A stretch of 64,000 nt of DNA from Deltaproteobacteria bacterium. GTDB taxonomy: Bacteria > Desulfobacterota > Dissulfuribacteria > Dissulfuribacterales > UBA3076. The stretch covers positions 1 through 64,000 of the forward strand of contig JAGYNZ010000006.1 in assembly GCA_018399745.1 (NCBI GenBank), in the 5' to 3' direction. The number at the start of each line of letters is the position of its first letter. The stretch's first letter is position 1. The translations under genes were made by a program, and so were the position numbers. Under the pieces are notes generated by a model. The model was not told where the DNA came from. It saw nothing but the letters and a program-made list of their open reading frames with translations, and searched no databases. Below, one piece after another: positions 18,462 through 27,980 of this stretch.

Positions 18462-19154
18462 TCAGTTTTTCCTTGGCTCAACTAATACTTTCTGTGCCAT
18501 TCCGCGCCCTATGACGTATCGCCTACAATCCACTGCAATAACCATTTGTCCCTTACTGGGACTGGTAATGACCTCTAACTCGTCTCCCACTCTGAGACCC
18601 ATGGTCAATAAACGCACGCGCGCGCCCGCGCCTCCCATGAAATCTTTGATTATGAATCGTTCACCTTGCTTGGCCATAACGAGAGACATGGGATGTATAC
18701 GCGTTTTAAGGCAGTTAGAGCATAAGCCGTAGATTTCCGTTTTGTGCTGAAGCATATGAAATCCATGTACTGAAGCAATCTGTATCTGGAGGTTTTCAAG
18801 TCGTTGGTCCTGAAATTCAATTATATTCTTGCATTTTGTGCATATCATATGGTCATGATGTTTCCCAAGATGCCAGTGTTCGTAACACACCGGCCCCTTT
18901 TCAAACCGAATTTTTTTTGCAAAACCGAAGTAGCACATGAGCTTCAGCGTATCCCTTACAAAAGAGGGCTCTAATTGATAACCGTTTTCATTAAGAAGTT
19001 CAAGCAGTTCATTTACCGTAACATGACGGTTGGTTCGTAGAAAAACCTCAAAGATCTTGAATCTTTCTTCAAAATTATCAATATTCTCCTGTTTGAAAAG
19101 TTTTTTAAACTGTTCTTTTTCCTTGATATAATTATTATCACAATTTTGTTTCAT
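18462..19154 (-). CDS. Fur-family regulator fused to a C-terminal FeoA domain
   Basis: 230 residues. Residues ~20-150 form a Fur-type winged helix plus dimer domain: TNRHVTVNELLELL, HWHLGKHHDHMICTKCKN and the second zinc pair LCSNCLK. Residues ~155-230 form a second FeoA/SH3-like domain (RFIIKDFMGGAGARVRLLTMGLRVGDELEVI). It is the first gene of the feo operon, so it most likely senses Fe2+ and represses its own operon. The fused FeoA domain might link regulation to FeoB, but this is speculation. AGGGA precedes the ATG. Confidence 0.9.
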   Translation of the reverse strand: MKQNCDNNYIKEKEQFKKLFKQENIDNFEERFKIFEVFLRTNRHVTVNELLELLNENGYQLEPSFVRDTLKLMCYFGFAKKIRFEKGPVCYEHWHLGKHHDHMICTKCKNIIEFQDQRLENLQIQIASVHGFHMLQHKTEIYGLCSNCLKTRIHPMSLVMAKQGERFIIKDFMGGAGARVRLLTMGLRVGDELEVITSPSKGQMVIAVDCRRYVIGRGMAQKVLVEPRKN

Positions 19155-19480
19155 GAAGATCCCTTGCTTAAAAATTTGTTAAGACATTTTCTGCATTTCA
19201 ATATATATTTTTCATATTATCACAAAGCATTTTTATTAATCACCATGGCCATAAATGGTATGAGAAAATGACAGAAGCAAATCCTTTAAAAATCTCTATC
19301 ATGGCCGCGACAAAGGGAACAATCAGTGCAAAACCCTAATCCATGAAAATATCCCTCATATCTATTCATTAATGCATATTTTTTTCATTAAAAGACTTGA
19401 GATAATAATGGCCAGTTCACAAAATGCAAGACTGGAAAATTTTGAGCAGAATCACTTTTTCCAGTACAATCACTTTTAAT
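19155..19480. other. Divergent AT-rich promoter region of feo operon
   Basis: The feo operon and the permease genes diverge here. The region is AT-rich (for example 19198-19215) and should contain the feo promoter, but I could not pick a convincing Fur box by eye. No gene is seen. Confidence 0.4.
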
Positions 19481-20479
19481 ATGTCGATATTTCCATATTT
19501 AATTAAAAAAATTTTTACTCTTGGATCTACCTTTCTGGGTATAACCCTCATATCTTTCATGGTGATGCACCTGGCCCCGGGTGAACCAATGAACCTACAG
19601 ACCGACTTCAATCCCAAAATGACCCCGGAGATGAGAGATCGTCTGAGGGCACAGTATGGCCTGGACCGTCCTCTGTACATACAGTACCTTCAATGGCTTA
19701 AGGGCCTGGCCGTGCTGGATCTTGGTCTGTCGTTTTCTCCGGACAGGAGACCCGTGTGGGACAAAATCAAGGAACGTCTACCGGTTACGCTGCTGATAAA
19801 CATACTGGCTATAGGATTGATACTTGTCATTGCTGTCCCTCTTGGTGTGGCTGCGGCCGTGCGTCATAACAGCATCTTTGACCAGATTACTACGGTCCTT
19901 GTCTTTGTGGCCTATGCGGCCCCTGCCTTTTGGGTGGCCCTCCTGCTTATGCTTTACTTTGGAGTATACCTGGGGTGGCTGCCTATCTCCGGACTCCACA
20001 GCCTTATGGGGTATACACAAATGTCCGGCTGGGAAAAGCTGCTGGATTGGTGCCGTCATCTGATAATGCCTGTGCTGGTATCTGCTCTGGGCGGACTTGC
20101 AGGGCTGTCTCGCTATACCAGATCCTCAATGCTTGAGGTTTTGAGACAGGACTATATCACCACGGCAAGGGCCAAGGGTCTGCCGGAAAAAAAAGTGATA
20201 TACAAACACGCTTTAAGAAACGCCCTTTTACCTCTCATAACTATCCTGGGCCTCTCTATCCCAGGTCTTATAGGCGGCAGTGTAATTTTTGAATCCATTT
20301 TTGCAATACCTGGAGTGGGTCAGCTCATGTGGACCAGCGTTATGGCCAGAGACTATCCTCTGCTCATGGGAAACCTGGTCATAGTATCCGTATTGACATT
20401 ACTGGGGAACCAGTTAGCCGATATTGGCTATGCCCTGGCAGACCCGAGAATTCGCACAGGCGTTAAGATAGATGATTAG
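19481..20479 (+). CDS. ABC transporter permease, DppB/OppB type
   Basis: 332 residues from the ATG at 19481 (an in-frame ATG 57 bases earlier would give an untypical leader). Six hydrophobic segments and the inner-membrane permease EAA loop [23 protein letters not shown] are present. DppB-type permeases transport peptides, nickel or similar substrates together with a DppC-type partner, two ATPases and a periplasmic binding protein. The partner permease follows at 50 bases, but the binding protein and ATPases are missing from this window, so the substrate is unknown. Confidence 0.9.
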   Translation: MSIFPYLIKKIFTLGSTFLGITLISFMVMHLAPGEPMNLQTDFNPKMTPEMRDRLRAQYGLDRPLYIQYLQWLKGLAVLDLGLSFSPDRRPVWDKIKERLPVTLLINILAIGLILVIAVPLGVAAAVRHNSIFDQITTVLVFVAYAAPAFWVALLLMLYFGVYLGWLPISGLHSLMGYTQMSGWEKLLDWCRHLIMPVLVSALGGLAGLSRYTRSSMLEVLRQDYITTARAKGLPEKKVIYKHALRNALLPLITILGLSIPGLIGGSVIFESIFAIPGVGQLMWTSVMARDYPLLMGNLVIVSVLTLLGNQLADIGYALADPRIRTGVKIDD

Positions 20480-20530
20480 AGGATCAAAGAAATTACAGAG
20501 TCTGTTCTATTTTTAGTACTTTAGATTATT

Positions 20531-21406
20531 ATGAAAGCGGTCAGTCAGCAAATCACGAGATCACCACATAACAAAATCAAATGTTTGAGTCAGCTGGGAA
20601 ACAGCCCTTTAGCGGTTGCAGGGCTTTTAATAGTCGGCCTGCTCTGTATCGTCGCCCTTTCCGCTCCATGGCTTGCCCCGTATGACCCACAGGCAATAGA
20701 TACCTGGCATATTCTGGAATCACCTTCAAAGGCCCATCTGTTTGGTACGGATGCACTTGGAAGGGACTGTCTTTCAAGGCTTATTTATGGGGCGAGGATA
20801 TCACTGCTGGTAGGAATCGTAGCCGTCGGGATTGCAACAGTCATCGGCACTATCCTCGGATCCTTAGCCGGATTCTATGGTAAATGGATAGACGGGCTGA
20901 TAATGCGTTTCGTAGACATAATACTCTGCTTTCCAACAATCTTTCTCATAATGGCTGTTATTGCCTTTCTTGAGCCATCCATTTTAAACATCATGGTCGT
21001 GATAGGTCTCACAAGCTGGATGGGAGTGGCCCGGCTTGTAAGGGCCGAATTTTTGAGTCTCAAGCAGCGCGATTTCGTAATGGCTGCCAAAATATCAGGT
21101 GCCTCCAATGCAAGGATAGCTTTCTCACATATTTTACCAAATGCAGTAGCCCCTATTCTTGTGGCGACTACACTCGGCGTAGGGGGAGCAATTCTGACTG
21201 AAAGTGCCCTTAGTTTTCTTGGAATCGGTGTACAGCCTCCTACCCCGAGTTGGGGTAACATGCTCACTGAAGGCAAGGACAATCTGGAGATAGCATGGTG
21301 GCTTTCGATGTTCCCCGGTCTGGCAATCCTCGTGACCGTACTCGGCTATAACCTGTTGGGAGAGGGACTGAGAGACGCCCTGGATCCAAGGATAAGATCG
21401 GATTGA
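20531..21406 (+). CDS. ABC transporter permease, DppC/OppC type
   Basis: 291 residues. It has the N-terminal OppC-like DUF (GNSPLAVAGLLIVGLLCIVA, then APYDPQAID and HLFGTDALGRDCLSRLIYGAR) and the EAA loop AAKISGASNARIAFSHILPN. It pairs with the upstream DppB-type permease on the same strand to form the membrane channel of a peptide- or nickel-type importer. Neither ATPase nor binding protein is encoded within reach; the pair probably uses components encoded elsewhere. Confidence 0.92.
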   Translation: MKAVSQQITRSPHNKIKCLSQLGNSPLAVAGLLIVGLLCIVALSAPWLAPYDPQAIDTWHILESPSKAHLFGTDALGRDCLSRLIYGARISLLVGIVAVGIATVIGTILGSLAGFYGKWIDGLIMRFVDIILCFPTIFLIMAVIAFLEPSILNIMVVIGLTSWMGVARLVRAEFLSLKQRDFVMAAKISGASNARIAFSHILPNAVAPILVATTLGVGGAILTESALSFLGIGVQPPTPSWGNMLTEGKDNLEIAWWLSMFPGLAILVTVLGYNLLGEGLRDALDPRIRSD

Positions 21407-21528
21407 ACTTGATTTATGTGAACAAACCTGATTTTTCACTATTCACCTTCCTTTAGAAGAGTTTCTAATATAATATTTTTCCCGATTTGCAGCCTGATAT
21501 TGTCTAAATACATGTTGCTGAAAAAATA

Positions 21529-22569
21529 CTAAATTATCAGGTTTGGAACTTCCATTTCTCCATTCTGGAAAACTCCGATGAAAGCATCGACGACCTTGGG
21601 ATCAAAATCCTTTCCCGAACCTTTAATGATTATTTCCTTGGCTTCAAATGGAGATATTGCCTTGCGGTAAGGACGATCGCTCACCAGGGCATCATATACA
21701 TCTGCCACGGAGAGTACTTTGGCCTCTATAGGGATTTTCTCCCCCCTTATTGGATGATAGCCGGTTCCATCATGTTTGTCATGGTGAGCCAAAATAATAG
21801 GAATAATTTTACCTAGAGGAGCTTCTACTAAATCCAGAATATCAGCACCCAGTTCCACATGTTTTTTCATTGTTTCACGCTCATCCCTGGTTAATTGCGC
21901 TGCCTTGTAAAGAATTTCCCGGCCTATATCGATTTTTCCGATGTCATGGAGCAAGGCAGCGGCACGAACAGTTTCAATCTGTTGAGGAGCTAGTCCGAGA
22001 TAGGTTGCGATTTTAGCTGAGTAGATAGAAACTCGGTAACAATGATTTTCGGTATACTTATCTTTGGAAATGAAATGGCGCAGAATTACCAGAAGACCCC
22101 GGTAGGTCTTCTGGAGTTCATGCATCTGTAATGCCTGACGCTCATAAAGAGTACCCATTGAATATGCAATTATCACTAAACTACTGGCCCAAGCCAAGGT
22201 TTCATACCATTGGCCGCTTACTGAATTGAATTGTTTCATCTCGTTGAACAGATCTGAGCTGAAGTGTAAAACAAGACCTACTAGTAAGATGCTGGCCACT
22301 GCGGTCAAAACGGCATGGCGACGTCCGAAAAAATAGGCGGAAAAAATGGTTGGCATTACGTACAGCTGCAGCAGCATCTGCTGGGCGGTCAACAGATAAT
22401 CCATGATGCCAATAATAGAAAACATGGACAAGATCAGCCACAGCTCTTTGTTCGCATCCATAGCCTGACGCATTAATTTTGTCTTCCAATGCCGAAATCG
22501 TTCTGAAGTTAAACGGCTTTGCGCAGTCTCGAAAATCAACCCTTCTCTGCTTTCAGTCTGATTAAGCAT
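21529..22569 (-). CDS. HD-GYP domain protein with N-terminal membrane region
   Basis: 346 residues. Hydrophobic segments at about residues 40-135 are followed by an HD-GYP domain: LLHDIGKIDIG, then ILAHHDKHDGTGYH and SVADVYDALVSDRPYRKA. HD-GYP enzymes hydrolyse cyclic-di-GMP. In the signature HHE-x-x-DGxGYP the glutamate and proline are replaced (HHDKHDGTGYH), so activity is likely but not certain. AAGGGG precedes the ATG. The membrane part may sense an external signal; no GGDEF partner is adjacent. Confidence 0.88.
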   Translation of the reverse strand: MLNQTESREGLIFETAQSRLTSERFRHWKTKLMRQAMDANKELWLILSMFSIIGIMDYLLTAQQMLLQLYVMPTIFSAYFFGRRHAVLTAVASILLVGLVLHFSSDLFNEMKQFNSVSGQWYETLAWASSLVIIAYSMGTLYERQALQMHELQKTYRGLLVILRHFISKDKYTENHCYRVSIYSAKIATYLGLAPQQIETVRAAALLHDIGKIDIGREILYKAAQLTRDERETMKKHVELGADILDLVEAPLGKIIPIILAHHDKHDGTGYHPIRGEKIPIEAKVLSVADVYDALVSDRPYRKAISPFEAKEIIIKGSGKDFDPKVVDAFIGVFQNGEMEVPNLII

Positions 22570-22797
22570 TTTGGCCCCTTTCCCTTAAATTTGAACATCG
22601 AATGAAAAATTTCATGAAACATACTTTCTGATCTTAATTTGTTATCGACCATTAAATTCAATTGCTTAATAATGGTTGATAGGAAAATTGATAGGAAATC
22701 ACTTTTTGGGATTTGGACTGAAACGGCACTTCCAAGCATCAGATACTAACTTCTATAGCAGTGTTGGAAGCTGCAGGTCAGGAATTTTCAATGTGTC

Positions 22798-23079
22798 GTG
22801 AAAAAAGACTGCAGGCCCATGACCCGGTTTAGGCTCTTTGAATCGAGACCCCACGAAAGCGATCCGGGCCTTCCTTGTACCGGTACGGCACGCTCCGATT
22901 GCTTCTTCAGGCACGCCATGTTTAAACGGCTTTACCTGATCGAATTGTCCCAGGCATCTGGGGATGTCGTTAAAAAAATCGGCTACGTAGATTTGATAAA
23001 CATTGCTGATCCCGACGGCATCGCCGACGACGATGAGTTGATCCTGCTCGACGTGGGCCGCATGCTCACGAGCCGGTAA
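22798..23079 (+). pseudogene. Possible remnant of an esterase-like phytase family protein
   Basis: A 93-codon ORF on the plus strand contains KRLYLIELSQASGDVVKKIG and YVDLINIADPDGI, which resembles the late part of esterase-like phytase family proteins (KxLxLIDLxxATD ... DLLNIADPDGI). The rest of that family is absent on either side, so this would be a fragment. The resemblance is from memory of the family pattern and is weak. The overlapping minus-strand ORF (22753-23103) is an alternative reading with no recognisable features. Confidence 0.3.
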
Positions 23080-23080
23080 T

Positions 23081-24682
23081 TTAATCCAATAAATTTGTTT
23101 CAAAGATTACATCTGTACCTAATTTCCCCCTCCATATACCTTTTGATTGATGAACAACATTAATTGATTTCGACTTATATAGCATGATGTATGGAATTGA
23201 CACATCTATTTCGTTTATGTATCCGCACAATTGTACTCGTGTGCCCGGATCAACTTCAATTGAATTGGTGATCTCCCACTCTTTAGAACTTGATTCTTCT
23301 TCACCCCATGTCCTTGATTCTTCTTTGCTCACCTCAAAAGATAAAGTGACACCTCCTGCTAACTTTGGGATGCCTATGGATATTTCTGTTCCTACGGTTA
23401 TTTGATAACCCTGAGTATGCTGGAAAAACGAAGTTTCGGTATGTTTCTCCTTGTATGTAAGTGTAATTGTGGATGCATATGGATCAGGCGAAGTAACGCA
23501 GGCACGATTTACAAGTCTTGTATTATTGATCGTTGTTTGATCAAATAAATACTCTATACTGTAAATTTCCATGTCATCATTCAAATATTCATGATTTTCC
23601 ATAATATCATCATTATAAAGTCCGGTATCATAAGGGTTGTGTTCAATAATCCATGTAATGCTGTCTCCCCAGTCGCTATCTATGGTGACAGGGCCGTGAT
23701 ATGGACTGTCATACATAAAACGCCCGCTGGATTTTTGCTGTATTTTATATTCATTGTTTTTCATGGGCAATTTCCTTATTGTCCATGTAACTGCATCTCC
23801 CCAATCTTGATCGATAGATATTACTCTGTAATTACGAGATTTGTACGGACTGCCATAAAGATAATAGCCAAAATAGCCATATGATTGCATGCCATACGGC
23901 TGTATTTTATAATGATAGTTGCCTAATGGTATTAATAGAAATTTAGCCACTTCCCATAAATTATATGGGAAAGGTGCTGTTTGTAGATGTGGAGGCGAAC
24001 CGGCGCAAAGACAGAGGTTGGTGAACTTATTGTGTATTGTATATACACCTCCTAAAATATACTCATGATATTTCATAGCATTTTCTGTTATCCAATAATC
24101 TAATGTTCCAAAATCCAGGAGTGCAGGAGGACTATCACTCAATAAACCATTTATATCTAATAAATATACATGATTATCGTGTATTCCAATTGTAATATTG
24201 GTATCCGCATAAGACCGATAGTATATTTCAGCTTCGAATTTTGTACCTTGTTGTTGCGGTGAAAATATTGTTGGATATTCTTCTTCAAACCAATCAAACA
24301 ATACTTCTGCTTTCAAAAAAGGCAGCCATAAATCAATTGAACCGAAATTAGTCAATTTATTATTGTGGTCATAAAGATATAGATTGAAATGGTCTGTTTT
24401 TATATCAAAATCTTTGTAACGCCTATAGAGCAGCCTCACATCTTTATCAGTATCATGAAGATAAGTTCCTTTTTCCATAAGATTTAAATCTTCAAACCTC
24501 TGAATGTATGTTGCTTGTGGTGAAAGAATGTTGGGATAAAGTTTTTCAAGTAAATCAAAGATCTCATAGGATTGAGGATTAAAGGACTGGGCATACGTAT
24601 TACTTTGACTAATTGGAATAATACAAAAAAAACAAGGCAATAAAACAATAAATGCTTTTAATAATTTTATGCAAGGTCTCAT
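23081..24682 (-). CDS. Secreted protein with aerolysin/ETX-MTX2-like C-terminal domain
   Basis: 533 residues, start with AAGGAG before the ATG. A signal peptide covers residues ~1-31 (cleavage near TYA|QS). Two ~70-residue repeats follow (42-120 and 128-198; FDLLEKLYPNILSPQ and FDWFEEEYPTIFSPQ, each ending with a FG-x-(I/L)D-x-W(L/I) unit). Residues ~208-348 look like a beta-trefoil (GVYTIHNKFTNLCLCAG; DWGDAVTWTI and DWGDSITWII). Residues ~350-533 are a Ser/Thr-rich all-beta region (TLTYKEKHTETSFFQHTQGY; TVGTEISIGIPKLAGGVTLSF; SSSKEWEITNSIEVDPGTRV) that matches the pore-forming pattern of aerolysin-type toxins. AT-rich compared with neighbours, so possibly acquired. Target is unknown; trefoil and repeats could bind sugar or surfaces. 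Confidence 0.65.
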   Translation of the reverse strand: MRPCIKLLKAFIVLLPCFFCIIPISQSNTYAQSFNPQSYEIFDLLEKLYPNILSPQATYIQRFEDLNLMEKGTYLHDTDKDVRLLYRRYKDFDIKTDHFNLYLYDHNNKLTNFGSIDLWLPFLKAEVLFDWFEEEYPTIFSPQQQGTKFEAEIYYRSYADTNITIGIHDNHVYLLDINGLLSDSPPALLDFGTLDYWITENAMKYHEYILGGVYTIHNKFTNLCLCAGSPPHLQTAPFPYNLWEVAKFLLIPLGNYHYKIQPYGMQSYGYFGYYLYGSPYKSRNYRVISIDQDWGDAVTWTIRKLPMKNNEYKIQQKSSGRFMYDSPYHGPVTIDSDWGDSITWIIEHNPYDTGLYNDDIMENHEYLNDDMEIYSIEYLFDQTTINNTRLVNRACVTSPDPYASTITLTYKEKHTETSFFQHTQGYQITVGTEISIGIPKLAGGVTLSFEVSKEESRTWGEEESSSKEWEITNSIEVDPGTRVQLCGYINEIDVSIPYIMLYKSKSINVVHQSKGIWRGKLGTDVIFETNLLD

Positions 24683-25735
24683 ATTTGCTCCTTTTTGGTT
24701 TGCAAATGAGCTGATAAGTAATAGAAAATCGCCTTTTCAGTTTCCTGAATACTGATAGTAAATCACTTCCAGGGATTGAGAAGCAGATTAATCAGGAACC
24801 GGTGAATCGTGGATTCAAAAATCTCCTCAGACTCCATTTCTACAATTCCTATAACAGGAAAATCGTGTATCACGATTGGAATCGGGCTGTCAAGAAATTA
24901 AATAGGCTTTTTTGAGCTGAGTTAAGGGAAAAGGGTCCTCGGCCGACCGCTTTCAGCACAGATTAACCCGTTTGGCCGTTTTATGCCTTTTCCAGTGAAA
25001 GATTATGGTTGGTTCTTCATATCTGGGCCAGCTACGCACCTTCCAAATCCCTCCATACCGATCATTGTTGTTCGCTAATTTTTAATATGGACCTTGAGGG
25101 GACGGGTTGTCAAATTTATAAAGATGTCGAGTAGAGAGAAAAGGTCAATTTATACTGAAGTGAGGTGCTGTTGATTGGTGGTATATACTTGTAATATATA
25201 GCCATAGGCATAGGCATAGGCATAGGAGAAGGCGGTAATGCGAGAAATAATAGGCATCATCCTTATTAGGGCTCCTGTGGTTGCGGTTCTCACTGGTCTC
25301 TGGGGTTATTACCATTTGGCCTACGATCGTCGGCTCCAAGCTAATGTATTTTATTTTCAGGCCTTGGCCTAACCATTCATTTATACAATCGTATGACTCA
25401 AATACGCTTTTTGGGAAAAAGAGGATAAAGTGCTCTCAGACTATTAGGGAAATTTCCCCCCTGACTATTTCAACAATATGGAAACCAGATTTCCACACTT
25501 CACAAGTGGCTGGGGAAAGATTTTGTGGATTAAGCACCATGCCTAATAAGGTAAATTATTCGGACCGCCCCTTTTTCCTTTGTGAAGATGAGGGCATCAG
25601 TAATTACACTGAAATACAACCCAATAATTTAATGGGCAAGATGAATTGTAAGGTTCGCTAAAAATATAGTTTGTTGCGAGAGAGTGTTATAATTACCCGA
25701 CATAGCATAGATAATTCATTCTGATATCAGATATA
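24683..25735. other. Gene-poor region, about 1 kb
   Basis: I see no supported gene between the aerolysin-like gene and tatC. Short ORFs on both strands lack ribosome binding sites and recognisable character. Text at 24780-25080 may be an old insertion remnant, but I could not identify it. A short tandem repeat lies at 25203-25226. Confidence 0.5.
25203..25226 (+). repeat. Hexanucleotide tandem repeat (CATAGG) x4
   Basis: Four exact copies of CATAGG lie in tandem, 24 bases, in a region with no supported gene. A repeat of this size could vary in number by slippage, but no coding frame depends on it here. Confidence 0.9.
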
Positions 25736-26527
25736 TCATATCTTTCTTCTCTTTGCGCCTATGAGCCAAACCAGTAAAATGCTGAATTCGTATAAGAGCA
25801 GTAGTGGTCCGGCCATTAATATCTGGTTGATGACATCAGGTGTCGGGGTAAGGATTGCCGCTACGAGAAATGCTATAAGGATAGCATACTTTCGGTATTT
25901 TCTAAGTAAATGAGCGTCTAAAAGACCTATCAGGCCGAGGAACACTATAAAAACCGGTAGCTCAAATGCAACTCCAAAGCCCAGTAGAAGGCGGATCGTG
26001 AGCGTGAAGTATTCACTTACATTTGGCAATAGCCGAAGGGTTTCACCTGAATAACCGGCAAGAAATTTGAAAGCAGTTGGGAAAACCACCATATATCCAA
26101 AGATTGCGCCCCCGACGAACAGGAATGACGAACATACGACAAAAGGCAAGGTCCAGCGTTTTTCATGTTCATATAACCCGGGGGCCACGAATGCCCATAT
26201 CTGATAAAGAATAACGGGACTCCCTACAAAGATCCCGCATGTAAAGGCCAGCTTGATATAGGTGAAAAAGGCCTCGGGATATGATGTAAAAATCAGGCTC
26301 GTTCCCGGTGGCAGGACCGCCTCAAGTGGCTTTGACAGCATGGCAAAAATCGGCTCAATAAAAACATAGCAAATGCCGAATCCTATACACACGGTAACAA
26401 AACAAATGATCAGACGCCGGCGTAATTCAATAAGGTGCTCTGCAAGACTCGTTTTTTCCTGGACGGCAAAAAGAAGACAATAAGCAGGCAGTATTGTTTC
26501 CCTGTTAAAATTCATAAAACCAGTCAT
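25736..26527 (-). CDS. tatC: Twin-arginine translocase subunit TatC
   Basis: 263 residues in the longest frame. TatC hallmarks are LAEHLIELRRRLIICFVTV near residues 28-47, FVAPGLYEHEKRWTLPFVV, and FELPVFIVFLGLIGLLDAHLLRKYRKYAI, with six hydrophobic segments. TatC recognises twin-arginine signal peptides and exports folded proteins. The frame overlaps the end of the Xaa-Pro peptidase gene by 23 bases, and the true start may be an internal codon nearer LAEHL. tatA/tatB are not adjacent. The Tat-signal SOD-like protein in this window is a likely client. Confidence 0.93.
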   Translation of the reverse strand: MTGFMNFNRETILPAYCLLFAVQEKTSLAEHLIELRRRLIICFVTVCIGFGICYVFIEPIFAMLSKPLEAVLPPGTSLIFTSYPEAFFTYIKLAFTCGIFVGSPVILYQIWAFVAPGLYEHEKRWTLPFVVCSSFLFVGGAIFGYMVVFPTAFKFLAGYSGETLRLLPNVSEYFTLTIRLLLGFGVAFELPVFIVFLGLIGLLDAHLLRKYRKYAILIAFLVAAILTPTPDVINQILMAGPLLLLYEFSILLVWLIGAKRRKI

Positions 26528-27599
26528 TTTTACTGAGTATTGTAACCCCCTCAGCCTCTACAAGCACCATATTCTCAAGACGAACGCCACCCTGATCCGG
26601 GATATATATCCCGGGCTCAACAGTGACAACCATCCCTGGCCTTAACTTTTTCCGTGATCGTTGTGAGAGAATAGGCGCCTCATGGACCGCAAGCCCCACT
26701 CCGTGCCCCAGGGAATGGACGAACCTTGGGCCGTAACCGGCACCCCTGATCACATCTCTGGCTACCTTATCCACCTGCCTGCCCGTTAGTCCGGCCCTGA
26801 TGGCCTTCTGGGCGGCAATTTGAGCATTGCGAACTATAGTGTATATCTCTCTGAAGGGCGATTTCGCTTCACCTAGAAAAACAGTCCTTGTCATATCCGA
26901 GCAGTATCCCCCCAGCTTGGCACCCATGTCTATAAGTATAGGCTCTCCCTCTGCAATCGGTCTATCTGTGGGAACAGCATGCGGCAGTGCGGCATTGGGT
27001 CCGGAAGCCACAATGGGTGAAAAGGAGGGCCCTTCTGCATATTGCCATAGCCCTTCGAGGATACGCCAGGCAATCTCCCTTTCGGTCATACCGGGAACAA
27101 TGTCTCTCAATATACCTCCCAGAACTTTCTCCGCTGCGAAGACGGCCTTTTTAAGGGACTCGATCTCTGAAGAGGATTTAATCGATCGCATAGTCTCGAT
27201 CCGGCCCCCTAGTGGAACTAACTTGATTTCAGGCAGGGCCTTTTTAATTGCCTCCAAACGCTGGCAAGACAAATAATCAGGTTCGTAGGCGAGGTTATGT
27301 CCACCACAGCCCTGCATAAGATTTTTCAACGAACGGGCCATTCCGCGCCTGTATATGGCCAGGTCCCAGTCAGGTGCCTCATCCCTTGCCTGGACTTCGT
27401 AACGTCCATCTGTAAGCAAAGCGGCCTCTTTGCGAAGGACCAAAAGCGCACCCGCTGATTCGGATATACCAACGTCCTCTGCTGTAAACCCGCTCAGATA
27501 TCGGCGGTTCTCAGGACACGTGACAAGAAGAGCGTCCAGCCCCCGGCCGGCCAGAATGGCGCGCACACGCTTCATTCGTTTTGAGTAATTAGATTTCAT
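26505..27599 (-). CDS. M24 family Xaa-Pro aminopeptidase
   Basis: 364 residues. The pita-bread metallopeptidase ligands are visible: ILIDMGAKLGGYCSDMTRT (two Asp), SLGHGVGLAVHEAP (His), TVEPGIYI (Glu) and GVRLENM (Glu). The N-terminal half (1-125) is the creatinase-like domain. It removes N-terminal residues before proline using two metal ions in the cytosol. It overlaps tatC in the same orientation, so they are probably co-transcribed. The length is usual for the PepQ/PepP-like group. Confidence 0.92.
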   Translation of the reverse strand: MKSNYSKRMKRVRAILAGRGLDALLVTCPENRRYLSGFTAEDVGISESAGALLVLRKEAALLTDGRYEVQARDEAPDWDLAIYRRGMARSLKNLMQGCGGHNLAYEPDYLSCQRLEAIKKALPEIKLVPLGGRIETMRSIKSSSEIESLKKAVFAAEKVLGGILRDIVPGMTEREIAWRILEGLWQYAEGPSFSPIVASGPNAALPHAVPTDRPIAEGEPILIDMGAKLGGYCSDMTRTVFLGEAKSPFREIYTIVRNAQIAAQKAIRAGLTGRQVDKVARDVIRGAGYGPRFVHSLGHGVGLAVHEAPILSQRSRKKLRPGMVVTVEPGIYIPDQGGVRLENMVLVEAEGVTILSKNDWFYEF

Positions 27600-27752
27600 A
27601 CCTTTTTATTCCCCAAGGCCCGATTTAGTTATATGTTGAGTTTTTTGATGATATCAGACTTCAGAACAAATCGGTTTTTTCTCAAGCCTAATCGTGCAAC
27701 CTTGCCTAAGCTCGCTTAGCCTATGTTAACCGAAGCGACACAACCTTATGGC

Positions 27753-27980
27753 CTATTCGCACACAGGGCATTCGGTTATACCAAAGTTGGGTGCAAATAC
27801 GGCCAGATCTGAACCCCCTACATCCAGGTCAGTATCAAAATAACCCTCACATCTTTCACCCAGATCGCAATCGGTTCGCCTGAAGTCGAAGGCAAATTCA
27901 GCCAAATCATAGCCATCTACATCACAATCATCATCAAAGTCACCACGCAACAAAAATTCGAATACGTCGGGAAAGGTCAT
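27753..27980 (-). CDS. Dockerin-like C-terminal tail of the lipase, out of frame
   Basis: This frame holds two Asp-rich dockerin/EF-hand-like repeats (GDFDDDCDVDGYDLAEFA and GYFDTDLDVGGSDLAVFA) and ends in CPVCE. It has no credible start of its own; the codon at 27980 lies inside the preceding lipase gene. It reads as the C-terminal tail of that lipase, separated by a one-base shift in a run of five T (minus strand; A at 27952-27956). Tails of this type occur on exported proteins of Desulfobacterota and bind calcium. Taken together the intact protein would have about 441 residues. Confidence 0.6.
   Translation of the reverse strand: MTFPDVFEFLLRGDFDDDCDVDGYDLAEFAFDFRRTDCDLGERCEGYFDTDLDVGGSDLAVFAPNFGITECPVCE

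Noticed and set aside
22753..23103. 116-codon minus-strand ORF overlapping the phytase-like remnant
   Set aside because: It is the complement of the plus-strand reading, with no motif; only one of the two can be real and the plus strand has some family resemblance.
25281..25661. 126-codon ORF in the gene-poor region
   Set aside because: Composition is not protein-like, no ribosome binding site, no family.
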